From: Isoetes taiwanensis
Lineage: Eukaryota; Streptophyta; Lycopodiopsida; Isoetales; Isoetaceae
Assembly: GCA_021234155.1 (NCBI GenBank)
Contig: JAJEKV010000023.1
Span: 8,089,069 to 8,153,068 of the forward strand
DNA: 64,000 bases
Direction: 5' to 3'
The notes under the pieces are model-generated. The model did no database searches and was not told the origin of the DNA. It saw only the letters and a list, made by a program, of their open reading frames with translations. Below, piece after piece: positions 12,001 to 22,650 of the stretch (position 1 is the first letter of the stretch; every line of letters begins with the position of its first letter). A program made the translations under genes and the position numbers.

Positions 12001-12984
12001 CCGAGTTCATATGTAGTTCTTGCCTCTGCAGCAACATCTACTTCAGTTCGTGCATTATCGTGGGCCGCTGATTCTGCTCTTGTTCATGTTCCAGTTCTTG
12101 TGTCTATAGTTCATTGATTAGGGTTCCTGAAACTGGAACTATAGGGTCTAGGATAGCTACAAGAGATATAATAATATTTGGAATGATACGTCCCAAATCA
12201 TCTACCTACTAATCTACACCAAATACTCGCTCTTTGGCCACTGCTTCCTGAGGTTGGCTAGCTGAATGGATGTTTGGTGATGAGTTGCTCTACTCCGTTG
12301 CAATCGAGCTGGCACATCTGCCAAATACGATGCTTTCTTTCGAGTTGCGAGCTGTTGCAAGGGCCGGTTGATAGTTCAGATGCAAAAGTGGACCCATGCG
12401 AGGGTTTAGGCCTACTTATAAATTAGGGTTCACTTTTGATAGGTCCATATGGTAACAATGGAACAATTTCACATGGTGAGATGCCAATGAGGCAGTTCCA
12501 TATGGCAATGTGGGGTTGCCTTTCCTATAAAATTAATTTGCTATCCCCCCAAAAAAAAAAAGAAACAAAACCCAACCAATGCTAGTTGTCGCAGACTTAT
12601 AATGTTCGAGGCCAATATGTAGGACATGCTAGGCTACTCTGGACATTGTACAAGTCGGCTATCGAGACTTGTATTAGTGACGTAGCCATAAAGTATATGT
12701 ATTCCCGTATAGGCTAGGGTAACATCACACTAGTAGGCATATACTCGGGTTCGATCCCCGAGGAGCATAATTGATGTATTTTTGTATTCAAATGGAAATG
12801 TACAAGTTTAAGTTATGTTGGCTGTCTTAACCTCCTCTTTACCCATAGTATTGTTAATTATAAATTTCATTTTACAACGTATCTTATACAGTTTGTATTC
12901 TGATTTTAGGGTTTGCAGATCTGAGGACCATATGGCTTGATCTCTAGAATATCGCAATGATTCATGCCCACATTTACTAAAATG
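12001..12984. other. Intergenic, no gene
   Basis: No coding signal. There is a poly-A run near 12550 and a tRNA T-arm-like site at 12744-12762. Confidence 0.4.
12744..12762 (+). other. Textbook tRNA T-arm / B box (tRNA-derived SINE or pseudo-tRNA?)
   Basis: CTCGGG at 12744-12749 pairs with CCCGAG at 12757-12762 around the 7-nt loop TTCGATC. This gives a perfect T arm, and GGTTCGATCCC matches the Pol III B box exactly. The 60 bases upstream contain no recognisable anticodon arm or matching acceptor stem, only a loose A-box-like TAGGCTAGGG near 12710. This makes a tRNA-derived element or tRNA relic more likely than a tRNA gene. Confidence 0.45.
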
Positions 12985-13687
12985 CAAATTTAACTATAGC
13001 AAACTTCCATCACGACAAGCTATTCTAGTTGAGTTTTAAAAATAGGCTTTATATTGCATTTAGTTGCATGTTCTAGTAATCTCCCATTGGTTTTCATTAA
13101 TAGTACAATAGTGCATATCATTAAATCCGACTAAGATAATCCTAGTAAAAAATGCCACAAAATCAAAATGATAGTAGGCAGAAGCCACATGCAACATGTG
13201 CACCCGTAAAATATCTATTAGCATCTCATTCGCATAAACCAACCTCCATGCGACACCTTGGAACTTGATAAATATTAACATGCAGTATTAAAAAATATAG
13301 CTTGAAAGATGATCGGTCTATTCTTCACCTGGGATACCTTATTCTTTCCAAATTTGAGTCATATCATATTAGTAAATTGACAGAAAAAGCAATAGTAAAT
13401 CCTTTCATACTAATAGCTCATTAGATTTGTGTCAACCATAACTCCCATAGGCGTTTGGTGAAGTTTTGTTTGTTGGAGGTATGCTTGTTGCTTTTTGGCA
13501 ACAGCATGGATTTTTGGATATGTAGTCATCCTGGCAACAGTTTTTTCCCAGGTGGTTTTTAATCTGGGCCGGGGTGATTATGTTTTATTGTGTTTGTAAG
13601 GGCTTCGGCCCATGTTCTGGTAAGGGACTTCGGTCCCGTCTTGTACTTGTGGTCCCATAGCCCGATTGGGCTCCGTGGACGTTAAAA

Positions 13688-13722
13688 GTTTCTTCCTTCC
13701 TTCCTTCCTTCCTTCCTTCCAT
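13688..13722. repeat. TTCC microsatellite
   Basis: About seven uninterrupted TTCC units lie inside the right arm of the inverted duplication. Confidence 0.9.
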
Positions 13723-14291
13723 AAGCTTAACATAAAATGTGAAATTAACCTCACCATATAACCTATCCACATATCAGTATGCAAATACTAGATACTTTAA
13801 AGTTATGGACCTACCAAAACTTGTGTCCAATAGTCAACCTTTGTAGAAATAATACTTAAATTGTGCAAAGAATACCTCGATAATTATTGCACAAGACAAG
13901 CTTTGTGTGTCATATTATTTAGGCATCAGATTGAAGCATACGCCCTATATGTCCCTTTGAATATTGTTTAAAGATTTTCACATGAGGTAACATATTTCCC
14001 CGCATTGGAAAGCAATTCCCTTGGAAACCGTAGCTTGTTGGCACCTTCAAATGTGAGATGTTTTTCAAATAGGAACCACACATCATATTGCCCAATTGAA
14101 AGCACATAGTAATATTAAATTCCTCCAATTTGTGTCACAATACTCTCACCAAACAAAATTGCATATACCAATTGCTTCTAAATTATGGCCTATCAAAACT
14201 TGGTGTGTTACAATCACCCTCTGTCATAGACAAATTCAAGGGTCTTCTGGCTCACCAAGGTATAAATCACGACACAAAAGGAATATTCTTC

Positions 14292-14514
14292 CTACTTTTG
14301 GCTCTTATGATATTGAAGACAAATTTCCTGAAAGGATGGCCCATCCCAAATTTCCTACTTGTGTTGGAAGTCATATAGATTTAACTCGCAGTCAACCATT
14401 GATAAATTGCTCCATCTAACTTTAGCTAGATCATTACCTAATATCTCATCTACAATATTCTCCCAATGTGGCTCCCATTGAGCTTGAGTCCCATTACATA
14501 ACTCCACCTTTTTT
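14292..14514 (-). pseudogene. 3' fragment of a third DUF7796 gene copy
   Basis: On the minus strand this reads as the last 70 or so residues of the DUF7796 family, from KVELCNGTQAQWEPHWENIV through NDLAKVRW to EICLQYHKSQK and its stop at 14292-14294. Relative to paralogue A it lacks six bases (two residues) after the RW. It also has an in-frame TAG at 14355-14357 where A has the tryptophan codon TGG. Nothing upstream of 14514 continues the gene. It is closer to paralogue A than to B and forms the end of the inverted-duplication arm, so it is a truncated, dead duplicate. Confidence 0.8.
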
Positions 14515-14772
14515 CCCATGTCCATGTGGATATTTTACACTTAGAACACAAACTTCCAATCTTCGCTTTCCATACGTTTGAAACAAATGCGAAATTCACA
14601 TTAAACCTTATACACAAGAATATCTCAAAGCTATGGTCCAAAACATGTTGGTGTAGCCACCCTACAATAAAGGGTCTTGCTATGGTACAAAGAATAACAA
14701 ATTAAGGGTCTCGCTATGGTACAAAGAATATCTCCTTATCTTATCTTATCTTCTCTTCTTCTTCTTCCTCTT

Positions 14773-16086
14773 TTACCTTTGGCTTTTATGATATTGGATG
14801 CAGATTTCATGTGGTGATGGACCATTCCAAACATTCCACTTAAGTTGGAATTTGTACAAATTTACCTCACAATCAAACATTGGCAAGTCATTTACCTTCG
14901 ACCTAAGTTTAGCAAGGTCATTTCCTAAAATCTCATCTACCATAGTTTCCCAATGTGGCTCCCATTGAGCTTGTGCACCATTGCATAACTCTATATTCTT
15001 TCCCTTATTTGGAAACCAACCTCCCCACTTATTGAGTCCCTCAACCAGAGAATTCGCACTTGGTCCACTTAAAGCAGCAGTACACGGGCGACAATATGCA
15101 CCACCTAAATCCCCACTAGAATTCATGGACACTACAGGGGGCTCCCACCTCTTCGGAGGCCAATGAAAAAATCTATGGCTCAATATACAAAAGGGCAAAG
15201 GTTCAAACTTAACCTTGATATGAGCTATCTTTAATTGCTTAGCAAAAGCACGCTCTGAAGAAATGTTCACAAATCCTTTTTCTCGCAGAATATACATGTA
15301 ACTGAACCTCTTTAAAGCGAGCCTAGAAGTGGAACGACTTCCAACCCCAAGTCTATCATTGATACCACCAAAATGAGAACCCGAAGGTATGGTGTAAGAA
15401 TTGCTAGAAAACTGAGTGATAGGAGGCAGAGGTCCGCTCCAATATGCATCGAGTCGTGTTCTGATGGTCCAGTCATATTGGATGCCTTGTTGGGATTCAT
15501 AATTAGTTATCATTTGCCAGCAACCCTCAACGAGGTTGAAATATTGGAGGAGGCCCTGGATGGAAAGAAAGGCAAAGTAAACTTAGAGAATTGAGTAGGA
15601 ATGTTAGTAGAGGAGAAGGAACTAACTTGTATGCCATTGGGGGAGCCAATGGGATTGAGAAGACGTTTATACTGATGAGTTTCTTTGATATGGTAAGGTG
15701 TAAAAACGTTGGCAGCAGCAAATGTAGAATTTCCATCCATGAGGAAGAGCTTGTAGGTGTCCTTGTCAAGGGGGGAGTGCAAAAATATGTGGGCATTTCT
15801 ATACTCGTCCAAGACATATTTTCTCAAAGAGGGGCCAGTGATTTCGAAGTGCCGAGCTCCGCCAATGAGGCAGATTGCCACAAGGGGATCCTGGTAGAGC
15901 ATAACAGAGTCCTTGTGTTGTTATGGAACAGAGGCGAGATAATGGAGATGGAAATACCTTCCTGGGCAATGCATTCGAGAATCCAAAGCGCTCCAAAGGC
16001 AAGTAGTCTGATACAAACCATGTTGCCACAACGAGTAGAGTAGCTATGGTGCCGAAGAAGAAGATACCGCGCCATGTATGCTTCAT
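14773..16086 (-). CDS. DUF7796 glycosyltransferase-like type II membrane protein, paralogue B
   Basis: Three minus-strand exons in phase 0: 16086-15958 (start ATG at 16086), 15890-15627 and 15555-14773, giving 391 residues. Introns are only 67 and 71 bp, with GT-AG borders (AAG|GTATTT...ACCAG|GAT and CAA|GTTAGT...CAG|GGC). Residues 8-25 (IFFFGTIATLLVVATWFV) form a signal anchor, implying a type II protein of the secretory pathway. The body carries the family signatures VAICLIGGARHFEITG, HSPLDKD, IGSPNGIQ, YDWTIRTRLDAYW, GGINDRLGVG and CRPCTAALSGPSA. Exons 2 and 3 have exactly the same lengths (264 and 783 nt) as in the plus-strand paralogue at 5489-7022, while the membrane anchor and introns have diverged. 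The reading frame is intact throughout, so the gene is probably functional. The sugar substrate cannot be told from sequence. Confidence 0.88.
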
Positions 16087-18407
16087 TTTTGCGTTAGTAT
16101 GTTCCGATTCAGAAAACAAGGGAATCACTGTATTCAGAGGAGAAGCTGTACAAATTAAGAAGAAGCTTCTTTGCACATGAGCCTACAGAAGACTCCAGAT
16201 CTTGCACATGGTCAACCTTGGGAATCCTGACCACGGTCCAGCTGGGTTTTGTGGAGGGCTGCGCATTTGCACAAGCAAATTGAAGCAATTTAAGAGTGTC
16301 CCAGCTGCACACAATTTGGTTGTGGGACATGGCATTCAACATGGAGAATATCTATCCACGAGTACGGCCTCCAATAAATGTATGGTCTTGTTCTCCAAAA
16401 ATGTTTATGCTCTTATATATGTTATTTATAATGATTTTTCGGGCAACACTGATTATAGGTCGTGTTCAGGTTAGATGTAGCAAGGAGGCTCTTCAACTTG
16501 ATGAGTTTATTTGCAGGAGCTGTCAAGCTAATTGGGCCTATACTAGTAGCCATTCTAGCTGCATGCATCAACCTTTCTGTTTTAACAATAGGATTCAAGT
16601 CAACCTAACATGTAACGCTACTGGTCTTAAATGGTCCTATGAGAAAAAGTTCAATTTCAATAGATGAAGATTGATGGGCATTATTGTATATCTAGAAAAG
16701 TTGCATGCAAGATCAAATTTTGGTGTAAAGTGTTGAAGATATTATATAAAAATGAAGATTCCTGCCAATTTTATATACTCAGTTATCTCCATATTAGAGT
16801 ATGTATTAAGAGGAATACACGAATATTCCTTACAAAAAAACACGAAAACATAGTTCGAAAAAACTTAAAAAAAGTCGCACCCCATTTTTACCGAGATTCT
16901 TTGCGTTTATTATGGCTACCTTTTAGCATTTTGGTGATCATCATTGTGTTTGTTTTGATTTGCATTGTTGCTGGAGGTCATAAACATGTTACAGTTTGAG
17001 ATAATAAGGCATGCTACCAATAGTCATGAGGTAAACATGTTAGAAAAAGCAATTTATCTAGGAGCATAATACCGTTAAGAATGGCTATAACAATTCGCAT
17101 AGTAATCCTTCAAGTTCCAAGAAGTTTTGGTATTTGAGGCGAAATGAGAAATTATGTTATAAGACAATCTCATATGTAGGGTCGAGAGCTAGGTGTAAAT
17201 TAAATATTGTGTTTGTCAAGTGTGCTTCACCTTGGGGCCTACAATAACGAGTCAACAATACAATTTAATTAAAAAGTTTCTTTCATCATTTGTTTATCCT
17301 AGTAAAAACTTCATATTTGTTTTTGTGTGATCGTAAGTCTTTGAAAATAAGTTAAGTTATTGAGTACTATGAATGTAGCAACACACTTATATTATCATTA
17401 TAGTTTTAAGAGAACATTGTCTACCTACCTACCTATCTATCTTTACAGTTGTATTTGCAATAATACAAAATAAAGTACCCTATTGTTCTTATATTTTCTC
17501 GAGAGTTTTGACCATATAAGATGTTGCCAAGAATTTGAAGGTGGCCAATACACTTGAATTTTGCCAGATTAAGGAGCAAACATGATAGGTCAATTTAACT
17601 TTGAATTAAATAACATCAAATAATTATGACATATGCAAAATTAATCACATGAAATCCTCTTCATATATTCTTATAAGTTGCTTCAAACTGCACACCAACC
17701 AAGCACATAGTGCTAGCATCTTTGAAATTCCATTAATAGTTTCCCATATAGCAAGTACAGATACAATTTTTTTTATCGAAGTTGATATAACATGCAAAGC
17801 AAGTTGAATATGTAGAGTTTGTTTGGTAGGACATAGTCAAGATCATATGCTATAATGTATTTAATATAACTACACAATTTGTTCATATGTAAGGCTTTAC
17901 AAATGAAGCAAATTACGTGGCATAGATGTTTTGGGTGCACGGGCGAATCCCGAGTTTAACACCTTCATGCGAGGACATTTTTTTCTAGATACATTAGCTA
18001 TAATGCTTGATTCCATTTTATTTCCTCCATGCCTCTAAAATGCTCCTTTTAGTTTTCATTGTTATCGAATATAAGTATGACATATCTCTAAGATTGACAA
18101 AGACGAGAGTTGACAATAGGAGAGCACAACGGCGATCTCCATCATAATTACAAGAAATTTATCGCGGCGGCCAAGGCCGCCGCGAACATTTCTCTTTTTC
18201 AAAACTGTGCAGTTGGACCCCAGTTAACGTCCAACATTCTCTTCTGCAATGGCCAAGTGATTCTAGATTGATGTGAAGCAACTTCGTAAGATCTTACATT
18301 CTAACTCTAATTTAGAAATTACAAAGTACAATATTTAGCTTAGTCTTTTAAAAAGTTGGTCAATACTTTTTGTTATTGAAGGTTCATGTGTTCACAGACA
18401 TCAAACA
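16087..18407. other. Intergenic, AT-rich, no supported gene
   Basis: Nothing convincing. An ATG-started ORF of 111 codons at 16664-16999 ends in a hydrophobic segment (residues about 88-105) but matches no family I know. Its codon use looks like the AT-rich background. Short CTAC/CTAT runs lie near 17420-17445. Confidence 0.4.
18162..18185. repeat. GC-rich perfect inverted repeat, possible transposon end
   Basis: CGCGGCGGCC and GGCCGCCGCG face each other across two bases, giving a 22-bp dyad (24 bp with the outer T/A pair) in otherwise AT-rich DNA. Just to the left, TTACAAGAAATTTATCGCGG resembles the CACTACAAGAAA...GCGGCGG style of CACTA-element termini. No partner terminus was located, so element identity is speculative. 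Confidence 0.55.
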
Positions 18408-18855
18408 TCAAGTAGAATTATCAATTTGCAGAACTGAAGATGCCTCATCATCACTAGAATGATATTTTTGCGAATAATATAAATTACGAAATAAATCCAA
18501 AAGGAACTCCAATACAACATCTCTCGACACAAAGGCTGGTGAGTTACCAAAGGCGCTCATCCACCATCCATAAAAATCATCTAGATTTAGCTCAATAATG
18601 TAGTCCTTTTTCATCTGTGCCATCTCTACAAATCAAAATATAATTGCAAATCAACTCAAACGTTCGCTACAATTTCACACAACGATAGAATCCACATACG
18701 CATTACGCCAAGATTAAGGATGAAAGAAAAATGCTAGTTTCATATTAAACAATCCAAGCTTTAGCAATGTAACAAAATGGGAGAATATTTACCTTGCATG
18801 CAATTAGTGAAGCAGAAGAGAAGAAGAAGAAGAAGAAGAGCTTCAAGTGCTCTCA
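18408..18855 (-). CDS. Small unknown protein gene with 5' UTR intron
   Basis: A 71-codon minus-strand ORF starts at ATG 18623 and stops at 18408. It begins MAQMKKDYIIELNLDDFYGW, continues to a helical hydrophobic stretch (VVLEFLLDLFRNLYY) and ends in an acidic/serine-rich tail. Around it is a complete gene-like frame: a TATA box at 18883-18890, a pyrimidine-rich CTT leader, a good donor (GCAAG|GTAAAT, intron starting at 18792) and an acceptor just before the ATG (intron ending at 18626 or 18624). The leader would therefore be about 60 nt with an intron of about 167 nt. I recognise no domain. The promoter-leader-intron-ATG order favours a real small gene over a chance ORF, but conservation is unknown. 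Confidence 0.5.
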
Positions 18856-18882
18856 ATGCATCAAGACAATAAGAAGGCCTTC

Positions 18883-18890
18883 TATTTATA
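18883..18890 (-). promoter_or_regulatory. TATA box of the small minus-strand gene
   Basis: TATAAATA on the minus strand, in the context CTTATAAATAGAAGG, is followed by a CT-rich leader about 30-80 nt downstream and then by a splice donor. This is a standard plant core-promoter arrangement for the ORF starting at 18623. Confidence 0.55.
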
Positions 18891-19077
18891 AGATGGAGTT
18901 TTGTTGGATGATCGACACACATGACTAATCTAGGGCTATATTTATGCCAAGTGCCTATATCACAACTCGCATGTAATCATTAATATCATTCGATATATAT
19001 TTCATATCCATAATTATCCTAAAATGGATATCATTAAGATTATATATATATTGGGATTGATATCTTCTAACAAATTT

Positions 19078-19318
19078 GCCAATGGCCGCAATAAATGCAA
19101 AGTGCACACATGTCGTGCTTTGATAATTCGCAATAAATGCAAAGCGTATTAATGGCCGCAATAAATGCAAAGCATATTAATGGCCGCAATAAATGCAAAG
19201 GGTATTAATAGCCGCAATAAATGCAAAGTGCACACATGTCGTGCTTTGATAATTCGCAATAAATGCAAAGCGTATTAATGGCCCAATAAATGTAAAGCGT
19301 ATTAATGGCCGCAACGCA
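19078..19318. repeat. Minisatellite with two length classes
   Basis: Tandem units of about 28 bp (core GGCCGCAATAAATGCAAAG followed by a variable dinucleotide and TATTAAT). At two points the unit is extended by an identical segment containing TGCACACATGTCGTGCTTTG. This gives a higher-order period of about 120 bp. Confidence 0.85.
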
Positions 19319-20001
19319 TAATAATGTGTTTGTTTTTTTCTATTTTAGAAAAAAAAAAGTTAGATTTGGAGAATTTCATTGGAATAATAGGGGGTTGATG
19401 TATCTTATTACCTTAATGGCTCTCGAGGTGCCCCTCATGGCTCATGGTTTTAGTGATTGATGGCACTTCAGGTGCCTAGGTATAGCACTAAAATTATCCA
19501 CAATGGCTCAATTATGTGCCTAATATAGCGTTGAAGTTCAATTGTTGATCATTAATGACTTGTTATGTGCCCATATGTTATAGAATGTAGGATAAAACCT
19601 CTAAGAGGTTTCGAGGATCAACCCTTTTGGGCCCGATGGCTGGCCCTATGGTGTTAATGTAACACTATATGAATCCATGAACATCTCGACGGCAAACATA
19701 GCTACCGATGACCTTCACTTGTTCAATTAAAGCTTCCAATGGTTTAACCAAGATACTTGTTAGTTTAAGATCCTACTATGCATGCAACAAGGTACAAATT
19801 AATTATCTAATTGATGCTGATTCTTGTCAGTGAGGTGGAAGCAAATGCCAAGTTGTCTTGACTGCACCAATCACCTTCACCTGCATCAAACCAAATCACA
19901 TACCAGTAGCACTTGAGGTAGATTGATGAAAGTAGCCTTAGCCCCCACTGTCTATGTACCCAAGTAGGCAAATAACAGTTAAAAAAAATGGTTTATTACC
20001 T
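19319..20001. other. Intergenic, no gene
   Basis: No coding signal on either strand. Confidence 0.4.
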
Positions 20002-20644
20002 GTATGACGTAATTAGAAAGCTTTGCAACTGAAATTTATAAGATAATGTAGTTAAACAATTAAAATTCCTATATCGTGCTTGAACACCTACCTCATTACA
20101 ACTCCAAACTCTCGAGGCTTCAAAATCCATTTCATTGTAAAGAACATGGAAAGTGGAATAAACTTCTTCAAGTTAATCTTGTTCATGTGATACGAATGGC
20201 CTATTCTGCCTGCAAATTTAGCAAATTTTAGCAATTATATCCAAAGTAATTCATAGAACTGTGCTATCTACAATAAAATATCAAATTAACTCTACTTCCG
20301 TAATTTGGGAGAAGGCCTTTGTTTGAAAAACATTTGAATCCAGTCTTTTATAAAACATCAATACATTTTTTCACAAAAAACAACTCCTTGTGACCTTTTC
20401 TATTACTTTGGATATAATTGCTAAAATTTGCTGAATTTGCAAGCAGAATAGGTCATTCGTATCACATGACCAGGATTAACTTGAACGAGTTTATTCCACT
20501 TACCATGTTCTTTACAATGAGATGGATTTCGAAGCCTCGGAGAGTTTGGAGTTGGTTTGAGGTAGGTATTCACGCACGACATAGGAATTTTAATTGTTGT
20601 TATCTTATAAATTTCACGTGCAAAGCTTTCTAATTACGTCATAC
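20002..20644. repeat. Long inverted repeat, about 245-bp arms
   Basis: The left arm 20002-20250 starts GTATGACGTAATTAGAAAGC. The right arm 20402-20644 ends with its complement, CTAATTACGTCATAC. Matches run through the arms (AAATTTATAAGATAA, GAATGGCCTATTCTG, ATTATATCCAAAGTAAT and complements) with scattered mismatches, around a 151-bp spacer. A readable peptide lies in each arm, but it shows no known domain and no start worth choosing. It could be a foldback/MITE element or an inverted duplication able to transcribe into a long hairpin RNA. Confidence 0.85.
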
Positions 20645-20998
20645 TGGCTATTATTTCCCTATCCGGCCATCAAATGCTGCTGCAAGTGTTGCAAACCTTC
20701 AGGGCCCTACTGATGAAATCCCAGTTGCTCCAGCCTATGCCACTGCTGCACCCATCATAAGAGCACACCCTGCCCTTGTTGCCTCACCTGTCACTACCTA
20801 TATGCCGCATGTAGCCTCCATCGCCCTCCCCCATGGACACTTTGATGTTTGCCTCCATCTCTACCGCCGCCCCTTGTGCAGTCTCCACTGAATTAACAAC
20901 CATATCTTCTAACAACAAATAGGAATTGTGTGTCTGCTTGGTCTGTTGGAATTGTCGGGACTTCCCATGGCAGAAAGGAGATAGTCTCAACTCAGTTG
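20645..20998. other. Short unassigned stretch before the LINE remnant
   Basis: No gene recognised. The sequence is more GC-rich than its left neighbour and may be the eroded start of the same LINE. Confidence 0.3.
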
Positions 20999-21730
20999 CT
21001 GCACCTTATCTGCCTCATGGAAATGTGGGAGCATGCAGGGCACAGATTACCCGACTTGCCTAGATACTAGTGCTATTCTGTCTTCAATGAGTGCACTGGA
21101 AAGAGGGGATGGGTCGCCTGTTACGACTGGGCAGCCTTAGCATAGTCAGTCTCCCTGTGCAAGACGGACGTGCATAACTAGTATCTATGGGTGTGTGTAG
21201 AACACTGCAATGACACCCTCTCATTTTGGCAGCCTACTACTTCCCACATGCCGAGAGCAACTTCTATCACACCCACACAGATGTGGATAGGCTGGACCTT
21301 TACGTCGATCTATATGATGACATCCAAGCAGTTGAGTAGAGTCATTCTTATTGGAGACTTCAATGCATACACCAGCACGAAACAACCCATGAGATTTGAT
21401 TCCCCGGCTAACGATGTGTGGCAACTGCGTCTCTTAGAAGGAGCTTGGCCAAGGGTATCAGATGGCAATCAGGTCACACGATATGGTAGGCAGTTGGTGC
21501 TATTGTGCAGTATCTTTGATCTGGTGATCTGCAATGGACTGGCGTGGTGGCCATCCTCTCGCAAGCACACTTGCAGGCAGGAGAAGCAGGAGGGCGGATC
21601 TAGTGTGGTGGACTATGTGTTGGTGATAGAACATGATATGCATGTTCTTAAGCAAATCCGAGTGGGAACGGATAGTAGAGATGAGGAGGTGGACTTAGAC
21701 CACCTACCACTCTACTTGCAACTAGCTTGA
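20999..21730 (+). mobile_element. LINE endonuclease (EEP domain) pseudogene
   Basis: Pieces of an endonuclease/exonuclease/phosphatase domain of a non-LTR retrotransposon lie in order but in different frames. LHLICLMEMWEHAGHRLPDL (from 20999) is followed by a stop. LAAYYFPHAESNFYHTHTDV comes next (from 21226, another frame). SRVILIGDFNAYTS, the catalytic GDFN motif, follows after a further frame change near 21335. Finally GSSVVDYVLV and DLDHLPLYLQL give the C-terminal SxxDY and DH motifs. The reverse transcriptase that should follow is not readable. At least two frameshifts and one stop make the copy inactive. Confidence 0.8.
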
Positions 21731-22650
21731 CATGTTGTCCCAACCTCCTATGCAGCACCCCCTCGCGTGCCTCAACTGCAACAGAACTATGAACACGCAA
21801 AGCCTTACGCCCAGATGCTTACAGATGACTTGCCAGACATTTTGCAATTCCCTACGCTAGACAAACATGTAGACACGTTGATTGACGTCCTTGGGGTAGG
21901 TGGCAGTAAGATGCTTTGGGAGAAGTTGTCTATCATTTGAATGGTGTCTACTGAATGGAATATGTGATTCCATCTTGTCTCATCAGGCTGAGGGAGATGC
22001 AACCCCGGAGTTACCCAGCAAGATCATGTCTTTGGCAGGCTACCATTGGCACCTGATGCTCTTCAACCTGTCTACCTACTATGAACAAGGGCGCGTATAG
22101 AGCACGAGGGATGCACTTAGAAATAGATGGATGGATGGATGGATGGACAGGTGGACAGATAGACGAATGGACGGACAAACCTTTTACATCATGCCATTCA
22201 TATCTTCAACAGGCTACTGTCGGGGTCTGATGCTCAACCTATCTGCATACTATGCACAAGAAGGCGGATGGAGCATGGGGAATGCACTTAGAAATAAGTA
22301 GGTGGGTAGACAGTTAGGTAGGTAGGTAGATAGATAGTACTTTTCTTGTGCGGATGGAGCATAGAGATGCACTTAAAAATAGGTAGGCAGGTAGATAGAT
22401 AGATAGTACTTTTTCCGTAATGCCATATGGCAGCATCCCATATAAGGACATGTGACGACGTCCTAAAAGCCCCAACAGAGACTTGAACACAAGACCTCCT
22501 AATCGCTAGCCCAAAGGACTAATATGGCATCTACTGGAAAGATAGACAAGACATCCCTAGTATGCTCATCTTCAAAAGCTAATTTAACCCTTAAAATATA
22601 TATTTTATGTTAGATAGTGGTAAAGATAATGATAAGTATACAAATACAAA
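21731..22650. repeat. Nested duplications with GGAT and GGTA/GATA microsatellites
   Basis: A segment containing CAGGCTAC...GATGCTC...CACTTAGAAATA occurs near 22030-22120, again near 22210-22300 and partly near 22358-22385. Each copy is followed by a simple repeat (GGAT about 22118-22148; GGTA/GATA about 22300-22340 and 22380-22410). A reverse-oriented degenerate B-box-like string (ACTTGAACACAAGACC) lies near 22484-22499. No gene seen. Confidence 0.6.

Larger units (their letters stand above)
12985..14520 (-). repeat. Right arm of the large inverted duplication
   Basis: This is the inverted, diverged counterpart of about 6800-8745. It runs from the 3' flank inward and ends inside the last exon of a DUF7796 gene copy. 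It is shorter than the left arm because of deletions. A TTCC microsatellite at about 13690-13722 interrupts it. Confidence 0.7.

Noticed and set aside
15799-16176. 125-codon minus-strand ORF as one continuous gene
   Set aside because: It reads through the 67-bp intron of paralogue B. The splice at 15957/15891 restores the family frame.
16664-16999. 111-codon ORF with a C-terminal hydrophobic segment
   Set aside because: No family resemblance, promoter or splice context, and AT-rich background composition.
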